This document shows, in pieces, positions 55,456 to 64,000 of a DNA stretch of 64,000 nucleotides. The notes beneath the pieces were generated by a model. It searched no databases. It saw only the letters and a program-made list of their open reading frames with translations, and was not told the origin of the DNA. The DNA is from Catonia carolina. Its lineage: Eukaryota; Arthropoda; Insecta; Hemiptera; Achilidae. How positions within the stretch are numbered: position 1 is the stretch's first letter; each line of letters opens with the position of its first letter. The stretch lies in NCBI GenBank assembly GCA_035578175.1, contig JAQMRL010000007.1:52475227-52539226 (forward strand), given 5' to 3'. The translations under genes and the position numbers were made by a program.

Positions 55456-56253
55456 CAGAATATCTCAAGAACATCTCAAGAATATCTCGGAACATCGTAC
55501 GATGTTGAAACTTGAAACTTGAAACTTGAAACTTAAGATACATACCACTACCGGACCCGACACGAACATTTTCATCAAAATCAGTCAACCGGATGTAGTA
55601 GTTTATTCGTGTAATTTTTCACTTTTTGCGATTTTCTCAAAAACTGCTCCTACGATTTTTTTAAAAATCGCCTGGTTTACTAAATTTTTTATGATCTACA
55701 AGATAGGGTAGGCGCCATATTTACTGAAATTCTTAGTGAGACTGTTTTCACGTAAAAATTGTTATTTAAGATTGAGGCTTTAATATGCATTTTAGCGCAA
55801 AAAATTGTATAATAAACGTTGTAGAGAAACTAAAATCCTACAACTTTTATTTGAAACATTTTTTGTACAACGCTTAGTTTAGCGGTAATTAGCGATTTTC
55901 TGTTTTTTCCCCACGAAAACGTGTAAAAAATCGATTTTTTAAAGATTTCGGCCTTAGTATGCATTCACGACAAAAGTGTGTAAATCAAATTTATAGGAAA
56001 TTAAAAGATTTACATTTTCTATTTATAGCATTTTTCTCTACAGAGCCTAGTTTAGCGTGAAAGAGTGATATTCCGTATTTTTAAGCCAAACTGAGATCGA
56101 TTTTCATTTTGCGTCTTTTACTCATGGTTAAAATAAGGTTATGTTTTTGAGGTTAGTTTTTTGTTTATTTCTAATGTTTTATTACTAATGTTAGGTTATA
56201 TTATTAATTATTTGTGTTGGCAAGAGAAAGTTGTGTGAGTGTTTCACACCAGA
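55228..56253 (+). mobile_element. HLE1 copy 20 (full length, subfamily B)
   Basis: Intact ends, 1026 bp. It contains a pure GT tract of about 90 bp (55361-55453). The AACTTGAA motif is expanded (GAAACTTGAAACTTGAAACT), and AGAACATCTCAAGAATATCTC is a local duplication just after the tract. Confidence 0.9.
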
Positions 56254-56370
56254 TTTTTTTTTAGTAGTAAAGATCGTTTAATTATCGTGACAACTCACAA
56301 AAACAAAATTCTATATTGACGGTACTGTATAATCGTTAAATGGATATCTCTACAGAACAACCTAATTGAA

Positions 56371-56575
56371 TTGTTGGTTAGGTCATCAGCCAAAAGGCTG
56401 GTTTCAACTTCTAGAGGCTTTATTTACTAAGTAAAACTAGAAGACAGGTGGTTTAACATTGCCTTCCTCACTGAGTGGAAAAGTATTCTTATCACCATGT
56501 CCGGCCCTCTGTAAAGCATCTACTTTCCACCCTGCAAATGACCCCTTCACTCCATTCACCACATGCTCTAGCTGA
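56371..56575 (-). repeat. R400 partial copy e
   Basis: It starts GTTGGTTAGGTCATCAGCC and stops after the CACCACATGCTCTAGCTG segment, about half of the family length. Confidence 0.75.
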
Positions 56576-57027
56576 AATTTTTACTTACGGATGTGCAAAA
56601 AGTATACTGAAAATTAATGAGCATAGAATCACTTAACAAGTTATTTAAAAAAGAAAGTCTAAAAAACAAAACACAATTTCGATTCTCCTGGAAGTTAGAT
56701 AATACATAACCGTTCACAATAGTATTTATAGAAACCCCTGTCATTTGACCTACACGTGTTTCCATGTCTCCCTTTATAATTTTCATATCACTAACGTTTA
56801 TTGAAATTTTCAATAAATTTATTTAAATATTTCTTTTTTCCGCTACCTTGAATGAGGAAGTGTTGTTAAAAGTAAATAATTATTTTTCATCCCAATTAGC
56901 CTACAATGAATATTTACTATATCCTATATTATTTATAGTCGAAGTTATACATAATAGAACCTGTAACCTGTGTTGCTGTATATATTTATATAATATCACA
57001 AAAACAAAATATTATGGGCTTCTTGAA
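56576..57027. other. Stretch without recognised features
   Basis: Nothing supported. Confidence 0.45.
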
Positions 57028-57080
57028 GTTCAGACGTCTGCATTAGCAGTAACTGCGAAACCAGTCGGACGTAAAACCGA
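57028..57080 (+). mobile_element. SINE S2 tail fragment
   Basis: GTCTGCATTAGCAGTAACTG followed by AGTCGGACGTAAAACC matches the body end of the SINE at 39165. The tRNA head is missing. Confidence 0.65.
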
Positions 57081-58238
57081 ATAACATTAATTGAAGTTCA
57101 GAAAGTGGGTTTCAGGTGAATAAACTAGAGTTGGTGGGTTACTAAACTTAATCGTTTTTCTTTTCCCTTATCATGCTTTTCAACGACTGATATTCATTTA
57201 AACTAATTTATGATTATAAATATATCCTAATTTATAATATATAGTACTTTATTTTAACTTATTACAATTAGTCCATCCATCCACTTCAAAGCAAATTTGC
57301 ATTTGTTTGAAAATTTAATCTTTAAATTTTATCGTTTTTCCATAAGTAAGTACACAACGATAAATATTGCTATGACATTCAATTTTCGATACCCGAATTT
57401 CAAAAGATCTGCGCGTTTCCATTACTATTATTATATCCATTAATATTTCGTTTCCATTAATATATCTTAAAAGCCAAAAAGTGGTTTTAGAATTTTTCTT
57501 TTGGTTATACGCTTTAGAAGAACTTGTGTGTGTTATTCTCTCTGCAGAAAAAAATTACGTAGCCGATGTTGTAGAAATTTAAAAATTAAGCTTTACTAAA
57601 CCAATCCCAATCTTTTTTCAGAATTACACTGTTTTATTAATACCTTTAAAAATCGAAGAAATAATCTTAATATAAAGATTACTTTCATATTTTTGAGATT
57701 TCTTTAATATAAAGAATCGAAATAATCTATAATAAATTTATACTAATAACGTTATTTCATACATTAAGAGCTTTAAGGGCTTTCCAGGATAGAAAAATGA
57801 AAACTGAACAGTGAAAGTATGGCGTAAGTATGACCTGCATAGAAATGTTTAAATTTTATTTGACTCGAAGTTTAGTGACCGCAAATGATTACCAAATTAA
57901 TAAATAAACTTTTGAACTGCATTCGAATGAAATTACAAAAGTTTAATAATTATCAAAAATGTTTTGGGGAAGAAAAGTTATCTAAGAGAGTGGTAAGAAA
58001 AAGTTGTAGGGTGTTTATTTATAAACTGACGTCAACGGATAAAGTAAACTTTTGTCGGCTAATCAAAAGGTCGAGAAAACCTTGGTAGGTGTATTATCAC
58101 GACTTTTACACGGTGACAGCAAAAAGTTATGTCACAAATTAGGATGGGAATTTTGTATAAAAAGATCGAAATGATGGTCGAATATTTTCTATCGAGCCCG
58201 AATCCATAGTAAATATTTGGAGAAATGCAGAGGATATT
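57081..58238. other. AT-rich stretch, nothing recognised
   Basis: The 67-codon frame at 57885-58088 is basic but shows no family motif. Confidence 0.45.
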
Positions 58239-58251
58239 TAATAATTAACGA

Positions 58252-58422
58252 TTTTTTTTTTAGTTTAACGTCCGACTATTGTGCACTTACTGCTAATGCA
58301 GACGGTGAAGGATGAAATTATTTTTTGTAACGTATGAAAATATGCCGTGCCTGAATGGGATTCGAACCCAAGACCGCATGATGAGAGGCGAGCACGTTAC
58401 CAACTACGCCAATGCGGCCGGC
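58252..58422 (-). mobile_element. tRNA-derived SINE, family S2, copy 2
   Basis: Same element as 39165-39338, with B box GGTTCGAATCC and an A-rich end. It is flanked by a perfect 13-bp duplication TAATAATTAACGA (58239-58251, 58423-58435). The perfect duplication suggests fairly recent insertion. Confidence 0.92.
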
Positions 58423-58639
58423 TAATAATTAACGAGGTAAATTAATGTAGAGAAAAGACGGTTCATTCAGTGACAACGAAAATTTTTAAGGGTCAAGTTG
58501 GTGATCTCTGGAACACTATTAATCATCATTATTAATTTGCTATCACAATTAATAAAAACAAAACTATATTGTTAATTTCAAAATATCAGTTCTACTTAAA
58601 AAGTGTACACCGAAAGGTAACGAATGTGTAAAACCGGCA

Positions 58640-59165
58640 AAAATCTATTCAAGGATGTTGAAACTGTATGGTTAAAAGTGTTTAAACTACTGTAACGAGC
58701 ATAAATGGGTGAGGCCGTGAGTGGTAATGTGTAACTAAATTTTCCCTAAAAATATTTCAAACCTTATTCATCAGCCGGTAAAGTGATTCTGATGGTCATT
58801 TGGGACTCACAAGGCCAAATGTTTTGTGAAGATTCAGAAGAACTAAGTACCATGAACTGAGAGTAATAGTCTAACAAGCTCCAACGGAAAGTGAAACCCG
58901 CGATAAGGCGAAACATTAAGGGCGCTTTCTCAAAAAGTGTGACTCTTGCAAGAAAACACGCACCCTCACACCGCTTAGAAGAACGTAGGAAACGTCAAAA
59001 AGCTAACTTCGAAATTTTTGCTAGATCCGTCTTACAGCCAAAACAATGCTCAGTGCGATTTTTATTTCTTCAGCCTGCTCAAAAGCTTTTTATGTAGGGC
59101 TTACCAAGAAGACCGTTGACAACAAAGCGGTCAGAAAAGTGGGTACAAGAATTGTCCAAACAGCA
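58640..59165 (+). pseudogene. Mariner transposase relic (C-terminal part)
   Basis: Segments KVILMVIWDSQGQMF (about 58780-58825), KLQRKVKPAIRR and KGAFSKSVTLARKHAPSH (58880-58970), and ANFEIFA (about 59005-59025) follow the order of a mariner transposase. The usual catalytic DNARPH box has become RKHAPSH, so the second catalytic Asp is lost. Upstream stops and a frameshift are present. No terminal repeats were found. Confidence 0.65.
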
Positions 59166-59189
59166 AAATAAAGAACTCTACATGTGTTT

Positions 59190-59582
59190 TTGTTTAGGTC
59201 ACCTGTCGAAAGGCTGTTTTGGGCCTCTAGAGGCTTTACTATAAATCGAGGAGTGTGGTGGTTTACAATTGTCTTCCTTCCTGAGTGTAAAAGTGTGCTA
59301 ATTAGCATGCCAGGCCCTCTGAAAAAAGCATCTACTTTTCACCCTGTAAGTGACGCCTTCAATTCATTCACCATAGGGTCTGACTGTATAATTAAATTAA
59401 TTACTCTCAGAGAAGAAAACTCTGACTATGTGTCTTTTACACCTGTACCTCTTCTGTTCTTAAATGCTTCAGTCATAGTATAATTGGCTGACCATGTAAT
59501 AAGAAACAGAACTAGTTTTTGAAGCCCTGGATCTAGCACATCAAGTTCAAATAATTTAACACTCCACATGCCGGTTACCGGC
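59190..59582 (-). repeat. R400 repeat copy f (full length)
   Basis: It runs from TTTGTTTAGGTCACCTGTCG to CACATGCCGGTTACCGG. It contains a GAAAAAAGC insertion and the AGCCCTGGATCTAGCACATC variant. The frames at 59090-59483 are incidental. Confidence 0.82.
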
Positions 59583-59829
59583 AAAATTCTACATCACGAG
59601 AATGAAAATTCTCACAGACCGGTGAAATACTGTTTAAATGTTGCTGGATGTTGCTATGTTGAAGAGAAGTGTAGTGTACGTTTCGTTGTCACTAAATGAA
59701 TTGCTTTTACCTAGATTAATTTGTCTCGTTAATTATTGAACGTCCCTCATATCTCAGTGACTAAAATGTAGTTCATGATAGATATGTAGGAAGTGAAGGG
59801 TGAAGAAATAGAAGAGGGTCAGAAGAATT

Positions 59830-60045
59830 GCAACTGCTGAGCCGGCGACCGCCGGGCTTGGCAGCGAGACTTGGCTTGGGTAACGATGACGTCAGAGGTG
59901 ACGTAGTGTTCGAACTAGGCCGCGCTCCTGTATTGATCCGCAGCCGAGTTCACTTTGAAACGAGTCACTGTTTAAATTATTATTCGTGGTGGAACGATCG
60001 ACGCTATTTTCAGCTTCGTCTAGTAAGACTACCTACCACCTTTCC
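59830..60045 (+). promoter_or_regulatory. GC-richer island with cAMP-response-like element, possible promoter or first exon
   Basis: About 200 bp are clearly richer in G, C and CpG than the surroundings and do not belong to a repeat family seen here. TGACGTCA (59886-59893) is followed at once by GAGGTGACGTAG, two CRE-like words. A GTAAGA splice-donor-like word is near 60022. A 75-codon frame spans it but has no recognisable motif. It could be a host promoter, or another LTR. Weak evidence. Confidence 0.25.
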
Positions 60046-60059
60046 TTTCTATTGATTGG

Positions 60060-60560
60060 ATATTCTTAGTTTTTTTGACCATGAACAATCGGCTTCTCAT
60101 AAATTCTTTGATATTAAATATATCAACCCTTTTAACAGATTAAATAAACAATTTTCATTGAGAAACATATTACAAACATTTCTGTTTATATTAAAAAATT
60201 TAATTAATAAAATTTATCGCACGTATAATACATAAATATAATCGGTACATCAAACTTTTATAACTTCTTCAAGCAATAAATTTTACTCTTTTTAAAACAG
60301 ATTTTCATGTTGTACGCACCATAGTTATCTGTAGACATAAATTCCAAAATACTCACTGAGTGATCGACTTACTCACTCACTCATCTCTAACTCTTCAACT
60401 TGCCGATCACCAACAGGTCTAAAATTTGGCACATATCTTCATTAGAGGTTGAACAGAAAAAACTAAACCATAATCATTTTGATAACTTGCGCTTAACGTG
60501 TAAATAGGGGGGCGACTACCCTAAACTAAATTATATTACTCCTATATCTTCCTGAAGATG
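60060..60560. other. AT-rich stretch, nothing recognised
   Basis: No supported features. Confidence 0.45.
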
Positions 60561-60944
60561 CCCATAACAGCCAAGTGGAGTGTCAAATTATTTACACTCA
60601 ATCTGTTCGTTGCTAAAATAAATAGTTCTGTTTCTTATCACATGGTCAGCCAATTAAATGACTGAATCATTTAAGAACAGAAGAGGTAGAAGTGCAAAAG
60701 ACACTAATCAGAGTTGTCCCCTCTGAAAGTAATGAATTTCATTATACAGTCAGACCCTGTGTTGAATGAAGTGAAGGTGTCATTTGCAGAGTGAAAAATA
60801 TGTGCTTTTCAGAGGGCTCGGCATGCTGATAAGCGTACTTTTCCGCTCAGTGAGGAAGGCAAGGTAAACCACCTCACTATTTGTTTTACTTGGTAAAACC
60901 TTTAAAGGTTCAAATCAGCCTTTCAGCTGATGACCTAAACAACA
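60561..60944 (+). repeat. R400 repeat copy g
   Basis: Near full length, with a short deletion of the CAGGGC segment after CTGTTCGTTG. It ends CAGCTGATGACCTAAACAAC. Confidence 0.82.
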
Positions 60945-61244
60945 CATTTTCCCAAAGAGCTGCAGTTGTAAAACTTTACATATTTTCTATGGAATCATAT
61001 AGAATTCTCTATTGTATTTAAATTTTCCAGGATAGTTCAAATACTTAATTTCAACCACTTCATAGAACAATAACAGGATATTCAGAACCAGAGAAAATGA
61101 ATAAAACAGTTCATTGAATCCGCCCCTTTGTGGCTAGACACAAGTCGTGGCATTGGAAACGCAATTCTAATCATGTTATGTGGTCAACAACATGAAATGA
61201 GTCTGCCCGGAGTAAAATGGACAAATTCTGCTCAGAAATGTACA

Positions 61245-61335
61245 TAAAAGTTGTAACTTTTAAAGAAAACGATTTTTTGACCAAGAGCAGAGCTTCTCCA
61301 TGAAATAAAAGTAGCCTATTATATATGACGTCCTA
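61245..61335 (-). mobile_element. Old HLE1 middle fragment
   Basis: AAATGTACATAAAAGTTGTA and TTTTGACCAAGAGCAGAGCT follow the middle region of old HLE1 copies such as 15919-16768. It is short and weak. Confidence 0.4.
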
Positions 61336-61370
61336 ACAATCCCAACCAGTGAAGTAAATTTTATTTTAGA

Positions 61371-61452
61371 CCGATCCGTAAGTGAAGTGGTCAGCATAAC
61401 TGGGTTCTATGCTAGGTGTCCCGGGTTCGATACCGCTTATGTCTGGCATTTT
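61371..61452 (+). mobile_element. tRNA-like SINE head
   Basis: AAGTGGTCAGCATAACTGGG (A-box-like) is followed by a good B box, GGTTCGATACC (61424-61434), with a spacing of about 35 nt and then a T-rich stretch. A tRNA-derived SINE or tRNA relic is the best reading. The 104-codon frame beginning at 61387 is incidental. Confidence 0.5.
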
Positions 61453-62171
61453 TTTATCTTTGTACCACCTCTTACCATTCCGTTCGCACAATTTTATTTA
61501 TTTTTTCCCCCATTTCTTTGTGAAAAAACCTTAGAATACATACTTTATTTACTTTCTTTAATTATTTACACCTTAAAATCTAAATTTACTTATATTAACT
61601 TTTTGATGGGGAAATATTTTTTTAATGGTAGATGTTCAAGGGTAGATTTTAGTGCTTCTGTGTTTGTTTTTCTTAAATTAAAATACTATCGTACTGTTTA
61701 GTGAGTAGGTTATTAAAGTTATGTGTTAGTAATTTAAATACTAAAATTGCTTAGAGGTATACCAAAATATTATGCTACAATACAGCTTTTTAAATCGACT
61801 TAATATAAATAAATCAACAACGAAGTTCTTTTAATTTGATTTCATATCCTACAGATAGCTTCATTGCGGAATAAGTCAACAAATACAAAACATCTGATAA
61901 AAATCAAAAATTACAGGATAAACAATTTGAAGACTGGATATTATTAATTCAGATTGTTGAATTTGTGTGAATGATCACGGACATTACTATCCGCATTCAT
62001 TTTTGCGACTCATACAACTATCCGTGGAATGAATTCCAATAACCTTAATTAACAGAATCGATGCTGATGTAGTTACATAATGGCACGTGGAAATCGCAAG
62101 TGACAGATGACACGAATTGATGACGTCATCCATTTTTCCCTTCCAGCCAGAGGAAAACTTTATACTTACAT
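61453..62171. other. AT-rich stretch, nothing recognised
   Basis: No supported features. Confidence 0.45.
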
Positions 62172-62222
62172 AACCGGTTCAAACCGGCCTTTAGAATGTT
62201 GACCAAACAACATAAATTTTGC
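62172..62222 (+). repeat. R400 3'-end fragment
   Basis: GGTTCAAACCGGCCTTTAGA and GACCAAACAACATAA match the last 45 bp of R400. Confidence 0.55.
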
Positions 62223-62627
62223 TTGACTGTCAAAAAACATATTTTCATTTCTCAGAACTTGATCATTTTTTTATTGATAGATGTATCTACGAGTTCTTAT
62301 TTTTAAGAAAAACTTGTCACAATTTCTACTGATCAACCAAAACTGGGCTTTTGTTTGGTGGTGAGTAATATAGAATAGCGGCGGGAGGCTTGTTAATTAT
62401 ATAGCCTACAATTAGAAACATCTTAAAAGTAAATTAATTAGGTAACAATAGAATACATTTAACGGGTAGGCCTATATTGAAGTTATACTTCACTCTGAAA
62501 TTCTTAAATGCTACGTCCTTAAAACAAACAACATCGTAGGCCTATACATAATTAAAGTTTATAAATTTATTAAACATTATAGCATATGTCCACCATTTAA
62601 AGAATTTTTTATTCTAATTAATGTAAA
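62223..62627. other. AT-rich stretch, nothing recognised
   Basis: TAGGCCTA-type words occur at about 62468 and 62538. Nothing else. Confidence 0.45.
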
Positions 62628-62971
62628 CCCATCGGGTTGGTCATTAATCGGGTTGTTCGGTAAAGTAATCGCCGCCAGTCAGCTGTTTGACCGCCGGTTT
62701 TTGGAGACCAAAGTTCCTGATTCGAATCCTAGTAGCCTAAAGATAGTTTTACATACGGATTTTAATACTAAACAGTGGTTATCGGTGTATTTTGATGCTT
62801 GGGGTTCAATGAGCCATACATTCTTCGGAATTGTCGGCCTGAGTCTGTATATGACTTCACCTAATTAAATCGTCATACACACCATCTTCATCTTATTGGA
62901 TTATGAGATTGCTTATTATTCTTAAATTTAACAGATTACAACGTACACATATAAGGGAATAAATAAATAAT
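62628..62971 (+). mobile_element. tRNA-derived SINE, family S1, copy 2
   Basis: It begins with a doubled head (ATCGGGTTGGTC, then ATTAATCGGGTTGTTCGG), then CAGCTGTTTGACCGCC, a B box GATTCGAATCC, and the body AACAGTGGTTATCGGTGTAT. The tail is ACAACGTACACATATAAGGG followed by AATAAATAAATAA. Order and content match 21000-21317 in opposite orientation. The 71-codon frame inside it is incidental. Confidence 0.75.
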
Positions 62972-63008
62972 TTATGTAAATAAAATTTCAAAATCACCAG
63001 AATGATTG

Positions 63009-63286
63009 AAGAGTAAGTAAGAACACTTATCGAAAGAGAAGCGCTTTCGTGGCATTATCATATCGGTAGCTCGTTAAAATGTTTAAAATTTACACATATG
63101 TTTTCAGAGATATCGACCCACTGAATTCCATGGCAATTAGAGAATTCCAGTAATTTTTAGAGCACATAGAGGATGTCAACGTTTCTAAAAAATTATGTGT
63201 GTAATTTTTAAATATTATAACGAGCTGAGGATATGCTATCGCCAAAAAGCGCTTCTCTTTCGATAAGTGGTTTTACTATCTCTTTA
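63009..63286. mobile_element. Short MITE with about 30-bp inverted ends
   Basis: CACTTATCGAAAGAGAAGCG at 63024 faces its exact complement ending at 63269, and similarity extends a few bases outward. The interior of about 190 bp is non-coding. Superfamily and target duplication are not clear. Confidence 0.65.
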
Positions 63287-63450
63287 CCTGTTGTAGTGTT
63301 TCTTTAATTTTATTTTCATAAAAGAGAATAAAAAATATATGGTTTAATAACTTCAAAAAACTAAACATACATTTCTTGCTGTAAAACAAAAATAAATCTC
63401 CTGAATAATTTTTCTGAGCAAAGAAAATTTACTTTAAATAAGAATTTTCC
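63287..63450. other. Short AT-rich spacer
   Basis: Nothing recognised between the MITE and the SINE. Confidence 0.4.
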
Positions 63451-63590
63451 ACTGTTTTGCGATTTCTGCCTATGCAGACGATGAGAAGGGTGATTGATGA
63501 AAATTTGTCGTGAAAAAGGCCAGACGACCGGAAATTGAACCTGAGACCTCTGGCGTAGAAGGCAGTTGCGCTTCTTAGCCAGAGGCTAAT
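63451..63590 (-). mobile_element. tRNA-derived SINE, family S3 (S2-like tail, other head)
   Basis: On the minus strand it begins TTAGCCTCTGGCTAAGAAGC, with an A-box-like TGGCTAAGAAG and a B box GGTTCAATTTC. It then carries TCACGACAAATTTTCATCAA and a body with CATCGTCTGCATAGGCAG. That last part is the S2 body word, while the tRNA head is different from S2. Confidence 0.65.
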
Positions 63591-63964
63591 AGATCGAAGA
63601 ATTACCTAACCAAACAAATTATAAAAAGATTGACTTCATTTTATAAATCACAATTTTTATCAAAATTTAAAAATTACTTAATTCCATAAACCTGTAACTT
63701 ATGTTACTCAGTAAGTTCTAAGCTTTCCAACAGTGGAATAATTTTTGAAATTGGTTGGTTGTTTTTTGAGATTATGTAGCACAAAAATAAAACACGTCAT
63801 TTCTTTACAATATTAGTATAAATTGTGTTTTAAATGAAGAAAAATTCCTCTTCCTACATTTGTGTGCAAGTAGATTACTTAACGAGTTATATTTTAAGTG
63901 TTTTTCTAAACAAAATGTCCACATTCTGGTTGAGGATGAGTGTTCATTAGTAGAAGAGGATTTA
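63591..63964. other. AT-rich stretch, nothing recognised
   Basis: No supported features. Confidence 0.45.
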
Positions 63965-64000
63965 TGTTGTTTAGTCTATACACCAAAGACTAGTTCAAAC
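63965..64000 (-). repeat. Start of an R400 copy, cut by window edge
   Basis: TTGTTTAGTCTATACACCAA and AGACTAGTTCAAAC match the first 36 bp of minus-strand R400 copies with several changes. Confidence 0.5.

Noticed and set aside
61387..61701. 104-codon Phe-rich frame
   Set aside because: It starts in a tRNA-like SINE head and continues into T-rich DNA with no motif.

Overview
The window looks like one stretch of a large, AT-rich, transposon-filled arthropod genome, most likely an insect and possibly a hemipteran. The reasons are the non-LTR elements (Jockey-type and others), mariner-type and piggyBac-like elements, tRNA-derived SINEs, long CA/GT tracts, and the frequent TAGGCCTA-like word. 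The hemipteran guess rests on my memory of similar SINEs and is unverified. I could not support any intact host gene, real rRNA or tRNA gene, or CRISPR array. Nearly every recognisable stretch is a mobile element, and most are broken.

The dominant component is one family of about 0.95-1.15 kb elements, here called HLE1. It has about 20 copies plus short fragments on both strands and covers more than a quarter of the window. Each full copy starts with ACTTTCTCTTGCC inside an imperfect hairpin and carries a GT microsatellite at a fixed internal position. It ends with the same 13-mer inverted, then a short hairpin (GTGTGA-loop-TCACAC) and CAGA, and it sits between T tracts without an evident target duplication. 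These asymmetric ends match what is known of non-autonomous Helentron/Helitron2 derivatives (HINE/DINE-1-like). Copies range from young, near-identical ones (9.0, 10.6, 11.9, 24.2 kb) to badly decayed ones, and they nest in each other.

Layout. 0-5 kb: decayed Jockey LINE, TA tract, one R400 repeat. 5.6-13 kb: HLE1 cluster including a tail-to-tail inverted pair. 13.1-14.5 kb: mariner-superfamily element with a broken transposase. 14.9-15.5 kb: solo LTR with TATA box and a histone-type 3' stem-loop. 15.9-25 kb: older HLE1 copies, a TE-protein relic, a SINE. 25.3-29.5 kb: Academ-like transposon with a 332-codon XPG-nuclease/CXC ORF, apparently sitting in a piggyBac-like element. 30.5-37.7 kb: HLE1 cluster with a clear nested insertion. 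37.8-46.7 kb: LINE fragments, SINE, a piggyBac-like MITE beside an inverted 148-bp duplicate, a second solo LTR with an array of histone-like stem-loops, and a Tigger-like relic. 46.7-64 kb: R400 repeats, LINE RT fragment, three HLE1 copies, SINEs, a mariner relic, a small GC-richer island at 59.8 kb, and a MITE.

No set of genes here works together as a pathway. The biology is the layering of elements: two solo LTRs have recognisable empty sites in paralogous repeats, and the nesting order gives relative ages. The most interesting items are the LTRs carrying histone-mRNA-like 3' stem-loops, the HLE1 end structure, and the Academ-like ORF whose first in-frame ATG lies inside its nuclease domain.
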